Below are positions 25,785 to 37,921 of a stretch of 64,000 bases of DNA, piece after piece. Where the stretch lies: the NCBI RefSeq assembly GCF_914767665.1, contig NC_059503.1:19034001-19098000 (forward strand), given 5' to 3'. The notes under the pieces were generated by a model. It was not told the DNA's origin. It saw nothing but the letters and a program-made list of their open reading frames with translations, and made no database searches. Positions within the stretch are counted from its first letter, which is position 1. Every line of letters starts with the position of its first letter. The position numbers and the translations under genes are program-made. The DNA comes from Harmonia axyridis (lineage: Eukaryota; Arthropoda; Insecta; Coleoptera; Coccinellidae).

Positions 25785-26700
25785 TTAAGTTCCGGATAAA
25801 CAAAAAATTATTTTATCCAGCCATAAAGGAGGCTCTACTATATATTTAAATGAATAATCCAAATAATTTTGAAGAATTTCTTTCATTCCCTCTACCTTTA
25901 TATTGTACGTCTTAGAAATGGTGGCAAACACCTCGAAAAAAAAACAAACACCTGATACAACCAAGCCAAGGTAAGTGTAGTTTACTTTGCTGATGTTCTT
26001 CCCATTTATCGTCAAAACGAGAGTAATAGGTATTTTTTTTCTTTTTTATTCGATTTGAAGATCATGTACACTGTTTTAGTTTCATTCACTACTAATTTAT
26101 TACGACACCGCCACTGGTAAAATTCAGATAAATATGTGTTGATTTTCGTCTGTAGGCTTTTGGGGTTCTTTTCATGAAATACCAAGACCGTATCATCAGC
26201 AAACATATAGGACTCCGAATTCAGTTCAATTTTACCAAGATTCTCCACATAACAAATAAAGCAATGTTCCAAGCACCGATCCTTGAGGTAAGCCACATCT
26301 TACTTTTTTTTTTGGACTTTCTGTTCTATTCACAACTACAGATTGTTGCTGGTTCTGTGAAAACGATTGTAGAAGAGTCTAGTCAGCATCCTGAATACCC
26401 ATATCATGTAGTTTTTTGAAGAGTATCTGCTGATCCACTGTGTCAAACGCCTTGCTCTGACCAATGAAAGCTGTCATCACATAAAAGCCTTGGTCCGTTA
26501 TTCCGATTATACTTTCTATCAAGTCAGTCCTAGCACCCGATGTTGAGCTTAATTTTCGTTGTTGTGGGAGTTCGAAAAATTCAATAAATCTGTCTTGAAT
26601 CACTCGTTCGATTATTTTCGATAATAATGAATTGGACGGTAATTACTGATTTCTTCCTTTTCTCTTTTTTTGAATATGGGTGATATATTGACTGTTTTAT
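25785..26700 (-). pseudogene. CR1/Jockey-like LINE reverse transcriptase fragment
   Basis: Minus-strand frames hold ordered reverse-transcriptase motifs. 26603-26379 gives GQSKAFDTVDQQILFKKLHD with MGIQD, the palm A block (the usual DLSKAFD, with the first Asp read here as Gln). 26296-26012 gives YMFADDTVLVF, the YADD-type catalytic block with both aspartates intact, then NKLVVNETKTVYMIF. 26015-25785 gives MTINGKNISKVNYTYLGLVV, the thumb-side INGK..YLG block. Between the first two frames the VPQGSVLGP-type segment is damaged at about 26296-26380. Frames must be switched twice, so it is a dead fragment with no endonuclease. A homologous extra piece lies at 26740-26880. Confidence 0.85.
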
Positions 26701-26739
26701 GAAGAATGGATGAACACCTTCTAAGGGACATTTGTATCT

Positions 26740-26880
26740 AGCCCTAGAAAAGGCTCTACTCCATATTTAAAGGAATACCTCATATAATTTTGAAGAATTT
26801 CTTAGGGGACAAACATCTTCCATTCCTTCTACCTTTGTAGGGCACGTCTTAGAAATGTTGGCACACAATTATAAAATATC
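26740..26880 (-). repeat. second fragment of the same LINE
   Basis: Words such as AAAGGCTCTACT, ATAATTTTGAAGAATTTCTT, CTACCTTT and CACGTCTTAGAAATG recur in the same order at 25820-25925. This stretch is a second, short copy of the region just after the YLG block, lying on the same strand, 5' of the reverse transcriptase fragment. Confidence 0.7.
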
Positions 26881-26939
26881 TTTTATGAAATAATAAATCA
26901 TTATATCCACAGAAATATTCTTCACAAACAAGTTATATG

Positions 26940-27545
26940 AATGAAAGTTTCCAAAGGAAGTCGAGATGACTCTAGACGAATCTGCGGTAAAATCAATGAC
27001 TCGCAACATTTCAGCAATTATCTTCGAGAAGCGCCACGAACAGAATCCAATCTTCCAATGAAATCACGGTCGAATATTTCACCAGGGACCTCAGAACTTG
27101 TAATCCACGATGCATTCCGGTGTGAAGTTACCCCATCAGAATGGAATGCTCAAACGGGGACAATCAAGGGGATTTTCAGCTGAAGGGACAAATTAATGAT
27201 ATAACGTCATATATTTGGAGTCTATCGGTAACTCTGCCACGACAGGCGTTCGATCATGTCTACAAACCGTGAAAATTACCCTAAATCGGTCCAAGCTACC
27301 ACACTCACGAGCGGACATAAAACCTCAGATAGAGGGACAATGGGTCCAGAATGATGAAAGACCATCCTCGCGCCGTTCTCGTCCCTGGAGTCTGGAGGTC
27401 CCCTATTGGACGACTCGAAATTTCGGATTTGATGGCAGGGCTTCCACTGTTTTTCGCCGTAAGGATTCTGTAGGAATGTCGTATGGGTACTCAACTTTAT
27501 ATACTACTTTGATATTGCTGTTGAAGTAGACTCCTTCCAGATTCC
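26940..27545. other. less AT-rich unique block of unknown nature
   Basis: Base composition is noticeably more balanced than in the flanks, and plus-strand frames at 26941-27183 (80 codons) and 27215-27529 (104 codons) are open, with a 72-codon frame on the other strand. I recognise no domain. The frames are rich in Ser, Arg and Thr, as spurious frames in less AT-rich DNA often are. It could be an exon or non-coding conserved sequence. Confidence 0.3.
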
Positions 27546-27779
27546 AAATTATTTCCCTTCGGAATGTCCCTATTATCGAGTGACAATAGTTATCCTTTCC
27601 AAGAGCTCTGTCCGCTAATAGAGCGGTATTATTTCTTGCATTTGTGATAAACTTTTACCTCTTGTGATCACTGGAATAGCGGCTTCCGATGATCAAGGAA
27701 TGTTATTTCGTTTTAAGTTGGTACATAGGCGAACAATTTTGCTTCTGCAGTTTCTTTCCAAAAGTCGAGGCTTTTTTGG

Positions 27780-28865
27780 TAAAAAACCGGTTTCACATTC
27801 ATGATTCAAAGTATTGTCCATCGCTGGCTACTACTTTCTCACGTCTTTTGGGCATCGTATGAACCCCGCGTTGAAAAAACTGGTCATCTTTTGAAGCGAT
27901 CCACAAATCGATCCAAGTTTTTACTTCTCCATTAGACTGAAAGTGTTGGTCATCTAGACCGTGTGCCATTGATTGAAAAACTGACAGTCCGAGGGAGCAA
28001 CGTCTGGAGAATACGGCGATTGGGAAGGACTTTCCATTTCAACGTTTCCATGTATGTCTCCCCATGGCAACATGGGGTCGAGTATTGTCATGCTGTAAAA
28101 TCACTCAATCATGTCTCTTGTTGTATTGCGGCCGTTTGTCTTTCAATGCTCGGCTCAAACGCATTAATTGTGTTCGATTACGATCCCCTGTGATTGTTTC
28201 ACTCGGTTGTAGCAGGTCATAATACACTACGCCGCGCTGGTCCTACCAAATACTGAGCATGACCTTGGAACCGTGAATATTCGGATTGTCCGTCGACGTG
28301 GAACATGGCCGGGAGGTCCCATTGATTTTTACGCTTGAAATTATCGTAATGAAGCTATTTTTTGTCTTCAGTCAAGATAAAGAAATCCCTTTCGTCTGTT
28401 CACAAGCAAACAAACGTCGTTCAACATATCTCTGCTTCAACTCGTACGGCAACAAATTTCCTTGTTTCGCAATCATCCTCATGACCTTCAGGCGTTTGGA
28501 AATGGCTTGTTGCGTTACTCCCAATGATCCTGCCAATTTTTGTTACGTTTGACACGAGTCTTGATCAATCCCTCAAATTCTGCTTCTTCAAAAACCTTCT
28601 CTCTTCCATTCATTGCATTCGATAAGCTTCAGCCGCAGATTTCTTCATATTAAAGCAGAAAATTGAAACCTCCCGCAAATGACGAGAATTTGAATCGTAA
28701 CATCATCAATAGCCATGGTTTAGCAGGAATCCTCAGTGTATCGCTGAATGTAGAGTTTTTGAAGTACTCGATCCCATGCTTTTGTCGACAAGTCTTCATT
28801 TACAGAGCGATTTTCTATAGTCTCTTCTTCTTTCTGCTACAAGTGATCCTCGGGTGACACATGAA
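27780..28865 (-). pseudogene. mariner transposase, nearly full length but inactivated
   Basis: Read on the minus strand from 28650, MKKSAAEAYRMQ starts the N-terminal HTH, with a deletion soon after. EKVFEEAEFEGLIK, LGVTQQAIS-like remnants, VEAEICERRLFACEQ and YNDNFKR-type residues lead through the first Asp block (TEDKK then a stop; TGDEKW expected). Next come CSTSTDNPNIHGSKVMLSIW, QRGVVYYDLLQPSETITGD and RNRTQLMRLSRALKDKRPQY (28290-28120), then VILQHDNTRPHVA with the second Asp. The end is SMAHGLDDQHFQSNGEVKTW followed by IDLWIASKDDQFFQ and EKVVASDGQYFES at 27970-27800, the usual mariner C-terminus. The YSPDLAPSD block is damaged by a frameshift near 28010. Terminal repeats were not securely located. 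Confidence 0.9.
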
Positions 28866-28899
28866 CTGAATTTTCAATATTATCACCGGTTTTCCTTGA

Positions 28900-30090
28900 A
28901 CTCGTATAAGATCTCAGCCTCTAGGAAATCTCACAGTGGCCTAGGATATTTGGGATAGAAAACCAACCAACAACAAAAAATTGGAGTTCGCCATTATTTT
29001 GAGGAACTCAATCTGTACACTCTGTATAAAACGAATGAAAAAGTCTTATACCTAACTCTTTTGAAATTAGGAATTTCGTACACTCGATGAAAATTTCTAC
29101 TCATTGAGTTGGAGTGCGGAAAATTATTAATAGGAAGTAACAAATTGACTGTCTCAGTTCCACGATCTTCCTGAAGAGTATTGTCTCAGCGTCTGCAAGC
29201 AGAATATCGAGTTTCAACTTTGAACCGCCCTTCGCTTCTAATGTGAGCGACGAAATAGATACACTCCTATAAAGCCCCACACATCTCCCTTCTAAATTAC
29301 GCGTATAGGATCTCTAAAGGATGCTCCTCTGAATACTCAATCAAGAGGCATCAGGATGCAGTTTAAATTCATCATTTCGGGGTTAGTTTACATTCAGCAT
29401 CGACCTGTCGACACGCCATCTACCAGCTTGTACCGCTTTCGTATACAAAGCTTCCAGACCACATTATGTGCCGGGGCACGATTCGCAACTTGCACACTTC
29501 CATACAAATATTCATTTCAAGGCAACTAAATGACCTAGAAACATCCATTTATTTCAGTGGCATTCTTTTCCAAACAAAAAAAAATATTGAAAACGTGCCT
29601 CGGTTTGTTTTTTTTTTTCAGACACGAACATTGGATTGAATGGTGGGATTACGTTAGTCGTGTCTTTATTACATCGGTGTTGTATGCTTGGAATTGTCGA
29701 GTGTAATCCATTAGTTGTTGTATTGATTCTGCTTGCTCAATCGATTAGATGAAATTGTTAATGTGAGAATTTATTCTATTTGCTTCGAATATGAGGGAGT
29801 GTGTGCTGATGAGTTGTACATATATGTATAGCTTCATCAATCCAATACATAGGCCAACAGACATTTTGGTGTCCACACTGGTATTTTAATGAAATGAAAA
29901 ATGAGAATTGAAAGATATTGGTTTGCTAAGAGTTCTTCATTATTGTTACACAATAGCAAATTAGCGCAAAATTCCAGAATATGCTTATTCCTTTGGAAAT
30001 AAAATGTAATATCAATATCACGATAAAAAAAGGTTCTTTCCTCTCAATATGGATGCAAGTACTTTAGCAGATTCCTTTCAGATACTAAGA
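28900..30090. other. no gene recognised
   Basis: Unique sequence, with a moderately less AT-rich patch at about 29150-29480. No open frame worth reporting. Confidence 0.4.
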
Positions 30091-30109
30091 TCTCTCCTGA
30101 GATAGTTAG

Positions 30110-30960
30110 ATTAGATTGGAGGTGGGACTAAAGATCAACCGACCTCGCAAGATCCTTATCCTGAGGATTTATTGAGCTTCTCGACACAGTAATATCTCAA
30201 TGAACTTAATAACCTTTGTGGAAGCTACATTCATCACTTGTCATAAAAATCAAGAGTCAAGGTGTGGTAGCCTTTTCCAGTGAACAGCTTCACATTCAGA
30301 TAGCATGTGTTTGGCTGTCTCAATGGCTTCTTGACAAAAGAGCATGTGTACTCAATTGCTTTTCCCATGTTTTTTAGATGATACCTGATGGGGCAATGTC
30401 CCGTGAGTGCACCTATCAGTTTCCTCAGTTTCTGTTTACTGAGTGAAAAAACTTTTTCAATCCAGCTCGTTGAGTGAGAGAGAAGTGACTTGGTCTGTCT
30501 TTGACCATTGATTGTCTGCCAGAACAGAAGCTTCCTCTTTTGTCCCAATATCCTAACTGCCATCGCTTGAAGATGACTGGAAAGCCAAAAAATGGCTCTG
30601 GTCCGGTGAAGAGGATTGACTCGCCTTCGCTGGCCTGGTCTGCCGTTTCTTTGCAAGGTATTCTGGAGTGGCCTGGCACCTAGATGAGGTTGACCTGGTT
30701 TCTTTCTCCGAGTACGTTAAGGGACATTCTACTTCCTCAGACTAACCAAAGTGAGTCTGGGAAAGTAAAATCACCCTTAGTTAAGACAAAACGTAACTTT
30801 TAGGGAGTCAAGCGCTAGCAGGGCAACTCTACAGTCGGATGCTATATATATTTTTGGCCTTTCTTGCACCTTCTACAGAGCGCAACACATTCCCTTATGG
30901 TGAGGTTCTCTGCCTGGAACGACGAAGGCAGAAACCCATTGGTATGGTTATAGTTTATTC
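30110..30960 (-). pseudogene. LINE RNase H domain and C-terminal knuckle
   Basis: On the minus strand the order is ENLTIRECVALCRRCKKGQK (about 30920-30850), SDCRVALLALDSLKVTF (30840-30790), NVLGERNQVNLIWVPGHSGI (30720-30660, containing the WVPGHSGI catalytic-region motif of LINE RNase H), TADQA, GPEPFFGF, then LSKQKLRKLIGALTGHCPIR followed by YHLKNMG (30440-30360) and a degenerate C-rich tail near 30300. This RNase H plus 'LTGHC..RYHL' region occurs in R1-type and related non-LTR retrotransposons, where RNase H removes the RNA template. Two frame changes make it a pseudogene. Confidence 0.85.
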
Positions 30961-30999
30961 ATTCATTTTTGATTGAAACAATGCGTAATTGTTCAATCT

Positions 31000-33530
31000 G
31001 CTTCAAATAAGCTGCTGACATCAGATTGAAATCTTTGAACTTCATTAGACGATGTAATCTTTTGGGTGTCTAGGAAAATTTCTAGGATGGAGTGGATATT
31101 TTTACTGAATACATTCCTTGTCTTCGTACAAATGCTAGATCATGGTGTATCCATTTGTGTCCATAGTCCTTTTTATGCCTTTAATATTATAGAAGAAAAA
31201 TCAATCACCATGATGATTTCGTGGTTGTCTTCAAATCATTGTTGTACCATACTAAGGGCAATTTCTATTCTCAAATGCTCTCGATGTTGCATATGTTCAA
31301 CACATGTTTTATATACGAAATAATGAGCAAAAGGTTGAGACTACTCTCTCGAATGAATTCCAAATTCATTCTTTATTTTGAAGTGTATACAACATTTACA
31401 GAACAGCTACGTCTGTATGTAAATGTATTTTATTGATTAAAAGATGCTTTTAGTCCAAAAAATTCAATTATTGCAACAATTCTACTCAACATTCATTTTT
31501 TATTTATTTTATCAGTCCAGAAAAAGAGACAAGAGTGAGATTTTGGAAATTCCAGATTTAAAAAAAAAAGTTGAACAACGTTTATTTGGTCGTTAGCTGA
31601 AACGTGTTTTTTCAAACCGATTAATTTTCATTGTTTTCAAAAAGTTCGAGTCATTGTCTTTATTTTCGACGTGAAAAACTGTGAAATTTTTGTCCAAATC
31701 CTGTCTGGTCTGCAGTTGACGAAACAATTATTATGTCAAATAGATTTTACGCAAATAACATCATTTCACTTTCAATAGATTCGAAATTTTGAAACCCTCT
31801 AAAAATTTTCACATTTTTCGTATTGAGGACTTTCCAGACTTACCTACATACAGAACAATTCTCTGGTACCTTCAGAGTGATATTCGCATCATCTGTTTTT
31901 GAGAATTATTTCAGATTTTTTATTTTTCAATGGGTGGGTTATATTGAAAATAAATACTTCCGTATATTTCACCTAATGCCTTTTCGAATTTTACTTCTTC
32001 CTCTTATTATTTTCAGAACAAATTATGCGAATTGAAATGATCCACGTTCTGTGTGTTCAATGAACATAATGCGATGGAAAATTTGAAATTCTGAATAATA
32101 ATAATCACGAAAACTTTATAAGGAGCATCGAGGATGTAACTTAGAGATTTAACCTGAATTTAAGAATGTATTCAAACTCCCCAACATACAGAAGGTTCAT
32201 TTTTGCTGGCATGATATCTCTCCATTTTCGAGATAGACATAAATTCACACACTCCAGTGTTAGACAGAATAATATGCGACAACTTCAGAAAACAGTCCAT
32301 TAGGGATTATGCCGGAAATTCTGCAGGAATAACAACGCACATGTGTACATTCATGAAGAAATACTACGTCCTTTGTGTAACCCCTCTCGAGGAGATCCAA
32401 TTGCTGCTTTAGTCATGACGATCTCCTAAACTATGGCTAATTCGATTCAACTTGGAAGATGGTGATTATGGTTAGATGCTATGAGAGTATAATAAAATAT
32501 TGAACTGTTTCGGTCCTTATTGTTCGGTAGTTGATCATAATGAATACAAGTTTTTATAATTGATAAAATTTCATTACTGGAAGATAAAATGATGAAATAT
32601 ATCTTATCCGCTGATAGTATAGTATTGTCTTTATTTTTCCAATTGATTACTTGGCAAATCTAACAGCCTATCTGTTATTTTTGGGTTATTTGATGGATAT
32701 AAGATGTTGACTTTATTGCTCCAGAAGAAGTCAAAGATATGTTAGAAACAACACTTTTTTAAAATATGAATTGGGGATAAATTATACTCACAACGCACTT
32801 CATAAGAAAAATATGGGACAAGAACAATCAAGAATGATAAATGTTCAATGTTCAATTTATTGTCCCAGAAAAAATGAATATTTCGAAGAATTTTTTTTCC
32901 ACAGTACAAAATACGCACTTACTGCAAGAATTTCTCTGTTTTTGACATCGAAATTTCAAAGTTCTTAAAAAAATAATATCTTTTCATTGAATGTTGATTT
33001 CATCATTCTTACAGTTTCGACGTTTTTTATAAAATTGTTTATAACCTTATTTTTGAAAGTTTCGACAATTTGTTGGTGTATGGTGTGGAGCGCCCATAAC
33101 AAGATATTCTTCAAGAAGGGTACAATAAAAACCATAAAGAAATCAAACTAAATAATCGATTGATTTCATCATATCACATAGTTTATGAGTGTAATTAATG
33201 CTATATTGATTTAATGAGATTATTAAGCTTGATACTTCGAAATATTTTATTTCGAATATTTTGTCATGGAAGTATAATTTGAATTAACTAGACTCAATTT
33301 TTGGTCAATCAAATATCAATTATTTTTGGGTTCAATTCTAATTAACTGTGAAAATTCATAATTAATGTGAATACAAATTCGAACTCAATCAGCATAGGGT
33401 TTCATTTTGTACACACATTTGGAGGGAATAGTTTTTCGAACATTAAATAGTCAAATAATTAGTTGTTTTCATTTCACTAAATCAAATTCATTATCAATAT
33501 TTCAATATCATTGAATTCGTAATTTTCTGC
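31000..33530. other. AT-rich stretch, no gene recognised
   Basis: Short frames only. The 32200-32450 segment is less AT-rich and repeat-free. No homology recognised. Confidence 0.4.
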
Positions 33531-33552
33531 ATTCGGATAATAATGTTAATAA

Positions 33553-33600
33553 GGCTGAAGGACTTCGGTTAATGGCCAATAAAGAATTATTATTATGATT
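33553..33600 (+). repeat. LINE 3' end with (ATT)n tail, second copy
   Basis: GGCTGAAGGACTTCGG, then AATGGCCAATAAAGA and ATTATTATTATG. It matches the reverse complement of 14877-14950 apart from a central deletion. A short 5'-truncated LINE end. Confidence 0.5.
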
Positions 33601-34159
33601 AATATTCGAAGAGTAAAAAAAACATTTAGATTCACATGGAACTTGCGCATGTACCATTTTGCATCGGTGTCAGAATGTGAGCATGAAGTAGTTCTTCACA
33701 AGGCTTGAGGTAGGAATAGATCTCAGACAAGTTGATAAAATAACTGACAAGCTGCTAGTCACAATTTTCCGTTATGTAATAGATGACCAACTTGTTGAGC
33801 GATTCCTGTGAATTTATCAAGTAAGTTCTGGGCGTTTTGCTGAAAAATCATTTTAATTTTTATCTGCCCAATTCGTAAAATTTGACTTGCATTTAAAATA
33901 AGTGGCTCATACATATATTGCAGCTAGTATAATGTCGGAGAAGAAAATGGTTTACAGGAAGCAATCAAATCTATACACACTTTTTTAATTTGATTTTAAG
34001 GGATGCGTGCAGTTCAATTCAACAGGTTGAAGATTTTTTTCAACAGGATTTTCATGAAATCATCAATTATTAGTATTAAAATTTTTTCATAATGATTGAT
34101 ATGCAATGAAATAATCAAACCTAATCAAATAAATTTTGTCTGTAAACTCAAAATATATA

Positions 34160-34982
34160 TGAAGGCTTCGTTAATCGATAACCTAGAGGTTTAATTCGAT
34201 TACTTGGCCTTTCGTGTTCTTCTCCGTGACTTTGCTCGAGTTTGTTATAATTGAACTGATTTAATTATCTACATATATTTACAAAGTCACATTTACAGTA
34301 TAAACACAGTATTAAGAAGGTCTTAATTGCTGTCTTAATCACAATTTCTCTTTACGGTACTGAATTTCGTCTCAAACTCGTCGAATATTAATAACCAAAC
34401 GTCTTCGATATGTCGCGTCTTCGTCTTCTTAAGTTTCGGTCGTCTCGTCTTCAATAATTTGCGACTCGTCTTCTTCTAGTCCGCAAACCGTCCTTTCGTC
34501 TTTCACGTCTTACTCTGATCCTCGATCGACCGATAACTAACTTTTGACTTCCTTTGAACTTAGCCTTCTTAGACTCTAACTTAGACTAACTTATCTCCTC
34601 TGGTTATCGACTTCCCATCTTCCAACTTGGCCACACCCCTAGCATCATCCCGATATCGGGGGAAAGTACCAAGTACCACCCCGAATCCAATAAGAGTTTT
34701 GCCGTGCCGCCCACAAAACTCTTCGCGGATTACTGGAAATCTTAGCCATAGAATATTCTCGGAGGACCAGCACTTGATACGCAGATGTAACATCCGGTAC
34801 CACCGTGCTCGTTTTTGACATGACATGTCTTCGACACTTCGAAGAATTAACACTTCCTTCACACATTATCTAAAATAGATATTCGTTTCCTGTAAATCCA
34901 TTGAAACTGTCATGCCCTCGGCGCTTGAAGAAACTAATAGGTCTCCAAGCATTTTGGTGGGAACAATAACTGCATCCCTACA
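34160..34982 (-). mobile_element. solo LTR-like element, copy 2
   Basis: Minus-oriented relative of the element at 12704-13501, 823 bp. Its left end reads TGAAGGCTTCGTTAATCGAT and its right end ...AACAATAACTGCATCCCTACA. TATA lies on each side (34156-34159 and 34983-34986). It is clearly diverged from copy 3 beside it: for example, copy 3 carries an AATTGAGATGGTCAACCAGA segment near its TGTAGG end that is missing here. It lacks the internal coding region of an LTR retrotransposon. Confidence 0.7.
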
Positions 34983-34986
34983 TATA

Positions 34987-35833
34987 TGTAGGATCCAGTT
35001 AGTTCCCTGTAACTAATTGAGATGGTCAACCAGATGCTTGGAGACCTATTAATTTCTTCAAGTGTCGAGGGCATGACACTTTCAATGAATTTACAGGGAA
35101 CGAATTGTTATTGTACATAATGTAAAAAGGATGTGTAATTCTTCGGGGTGTCGAAGATGTGTCATGTCGGTTGTAAATCTTAAGAGACTTACTGGGGTTG
35201 GGAAAGTTCAAGAACAAGACGGTTGTACCAGATGTGTTACATCTGTGTATCAGGTTCTAGTCCTTCTAGAATATTCGATTTCCAGGAATCCGCGAAGATC
35301 TTTGTGGGCGGTACGGCAAAGCTCTTATTGGACTAGGGGATGGTACTTTCCCTAAGGGTGTGGTCAAACCGAGAGAAGGGAGGTCGATATTCGAGACAGG
35401 GTAGTTCCAATCGGTAGAGAGTACAGTTCAAATTAAGCCGAAGACGGGTAAAGTTGAATTTAAGTCTAAGACGGGAGACAGAACAAGTTCGGTCGGTCAA
35501 CTTAAGACGTACGACGTAGAGACGGTTCGCGGACAAATCAAAGACGAGACGACTGAAAACTTAAAGTACGATGAAGACGTGATAAACGAAGACGTTTCGA
35601 GTAATCAACAAACGAGTTAAAGACGAAATTCAGTACCGTAGTGAGAAACTTGTAATTAAGACGTAATTAGGATCTTCTCAATACTGAGTTTGTACTGTAT
35701 AAGTGTGGCTTTGTAAATAGATGTGAATAATTGAGAAGAGTTTGATCATTACAAATCTGACAAGTCACGAAGAAGAAGACGAAAGGCCAGGAATCGAATC
35801 ATACCTCTAGACGATCGATTAACCAAGCCTACA
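34987..35833 (+). mobile_element. solo LTR-like element, copy 3
   Basis: Plus-oriented, 847 bp, starting TGTAGGATCCAGTTAGTTCC and ending TTAACCAAGCCTACA. It is flanked by TATA (34983-34986, shared with copy 2, and 35834-35837). It looks closer to copy 1 at 12.7 kb than to its neighbour. GACGAAGACG-type words dominate its 3' half. The frame 35131-35355 is shared with the other copies (see finding). Confidence 0.7.
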
Positions 35834-35839
35834 TATATG

Positions 35840-37740
35840 TACGAGATTACACTTATAATTTTTTTCTGAGGTGTCTCACCATCTCAAACGGTCACTAGCA
35901 GCCACTGATATAAAACACAGTGCTTTTTCAGTATATTTCCAACCTTTGGAAGTGAAATCCATCGATCCTGAAAGCCACCCCAATAATAGAAAATACCAAT
36001 AAATACAGTCTCTTTATGTCGAAATTTCCAATTGAAAGGTCCGTCCAACAACACGAAATATCCATTGTACGCGTCTGACTATATAAAAGAATAACCGTGT
36101 TATCAGAGTTCCCCCAGAATAATTGATTTTTTCGGTTCAGAGTAATATAATGAAACTGTTCATTGTGACTGATTTTCATCAAACCGTAAAGCAGAATTCG
36201 ATGGCGTTTCACCATCACCGATATCAATCAAGCAGAAATTCCGATCAGGGCCCGTTGGTATTGAAATTGTGGAAAAACCCGAAACTCTTGCATCGCGGTC
36301 TATTTTGTAAATGAACCAATTTAAAAACTATTGAAGTCGCCCAGTCATTGTCATTCGGGCTGCGTCGATATGCGCACACTCGTGCTGTACCGTTCGAAGC
36401 AATCTAGCGGAACAATTTGTATCAATTCGTCCTGACGGTTACAAATCAAACTGAGATTAAATTTAAATTCGCATATAGTGCGATAAATCCGATTAGGCTT
36501 AATTAGCAAACAGTACCAGATAAACCACATAAAAATTCATGTTTCACAGCGATGCATACGGAGTCGAGTCGATGAGATGTATGGGAGGCAGGGACGGGTT
36601 AACCCGGTGGGACAATATCGGGTCAGACACAGTCACGCTGTTTTCCGGTTGATTTACAGTATAGAACTAGAATTGTCATTTCCCACCCGTGGAGTGGTCT
36701 GAATGTCCTCTTCGTTATGATGTAGCGACTGGAGTTTCTTTCGTTGAATTTGACATCGATGCCAAGGGTGTAATCAAGAAGGATTGTTTTTAAATTTTTT
36801 CGGAGTTGAAGGATATTTCTTTGTTTTTTATTTGTGAAATTTCGATATTCCAGAGTAGATCCGAATCTACTCGTCAGGTGTAATTGAAATGTAGAGGGGG
36901 AACAAATTTCGATGTTTTAGCAAGAGGTACAACTTTTAAATCAGAGGAGATAGAAAAAATTTGGTACCTACCCCATTTCTTCTCCTGAAAAACTAACAAG
37001 ATTAGTTTATTTTTGACAACCTACTTTTGTTTTTGATTTATAAGAGGAAATTTTAAAACTGCCGATATCGAAAAAAAATTATATTTCGGATAATACTGAT
37101 GAAAAGACTCAGAAATTAAAACATTATACAGGCACTTTTCAACGTAAAATCTAGTGGATTCTAGGTGAAGAATGTTATAATTTCAGACCTCTATCATCAG
37201 TATTAGCGGAGATATCATTTTTTTATACCACCATTTTTCTAGTTTTCGCTTATCGAAAACAAATGAAGGTGGCCAAAGGTGAATACTACTCTTGTTAGAT
37301 TATCAAAAAACGAGAACAAGAATGGGGTTTCAGATTTGGTCTATCACCTTTGATTCAAAAGTTGTAGTGCTAGAACATCTAAATTTGCTCATCCTGTACA
37401 TTCTGAACAGAATATCTTCGGAGAACGGACTGATTTGTTTCGAAAATATGGCCGTTCGGAATTTTGTGGTCCTGTTGGATTTAAAATGTAAATTTCAAGT
37501 TCGATGCAGAATTTGATGTTGATCTTCTGAACTGAATCATGAAAAATTCAAGAAAAATATCGAAAAATGTGACTTTGTTTCCATAGCCATAAACCGATAG
37601 ATTTGAGATTGTTTACGATTTCAAGCTTCTTGAACAATTTCAAATGATAACATCAATAGAGCCGTAGAAAACTGAAAGAGAAGATTGGAGAATTAATATA
37701 CCAATACACAGTTCCGCGCAGAGAGCAATTGAGCTCTTCA
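35840..37740. other. unique sequence with a candidate regulatory block
   Basis: No gene recognised. The block 36330-36720 is less AT-rich and contains homeodomain-like words (AATCCGATTAGG, CTTAATTAG), a Runt-like AACCACA and the palindrome GGGTTAACCC. The region 36760-37700 is AT-rich with no recognised repeat. Confidence 0.35.
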
Positions 37741-37744
37741 ACCT

Positions 37745-37918
37745 GTATGTAACTACATAACAAACATCTCATCTTCTGACTTACCCATGCAGTACAAAAG
37801 GTATTTGCACCAACAGTATCCTGTCAGCAGTCCCACCATTACCCGAAGCTCAGTTCGTGGTAGCGTAGGAGCATTCTGGTATAGGTCAATGAAAGCACCA
37901 CCGAGCATTGTACGAATA
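37745..37918 (-). pseudogene. short RNase H-LINE fragment
   Basis: The plus-strand words ACAAAAGGTATTT, then CCATTACCCGAAGCTCAG (versus CTATTACCCGAAGCTCAG) and CTGGTATAGGTC recur in the same order at 20700-20800. It is a fragment of the same LINE family as the entry at 20.4-20.9 kb, covering the LTGHC-like region. The MITE at 37922 follows directly. Confidence 0.6.
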
Positions 37919-37921
37919 TAA

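Noticed and set aside
28286..28552. 88-codon plus-strand frame
   Set aside because: It lies opposite the mariner transposase coding sequence, whose conserved motifs occupy the minus strand.
34160..35833. A recent inverted duplication
   Set aside because: The two arms are clearly diverged with different indels, and target duplications flank each arm, favouring two insertions.
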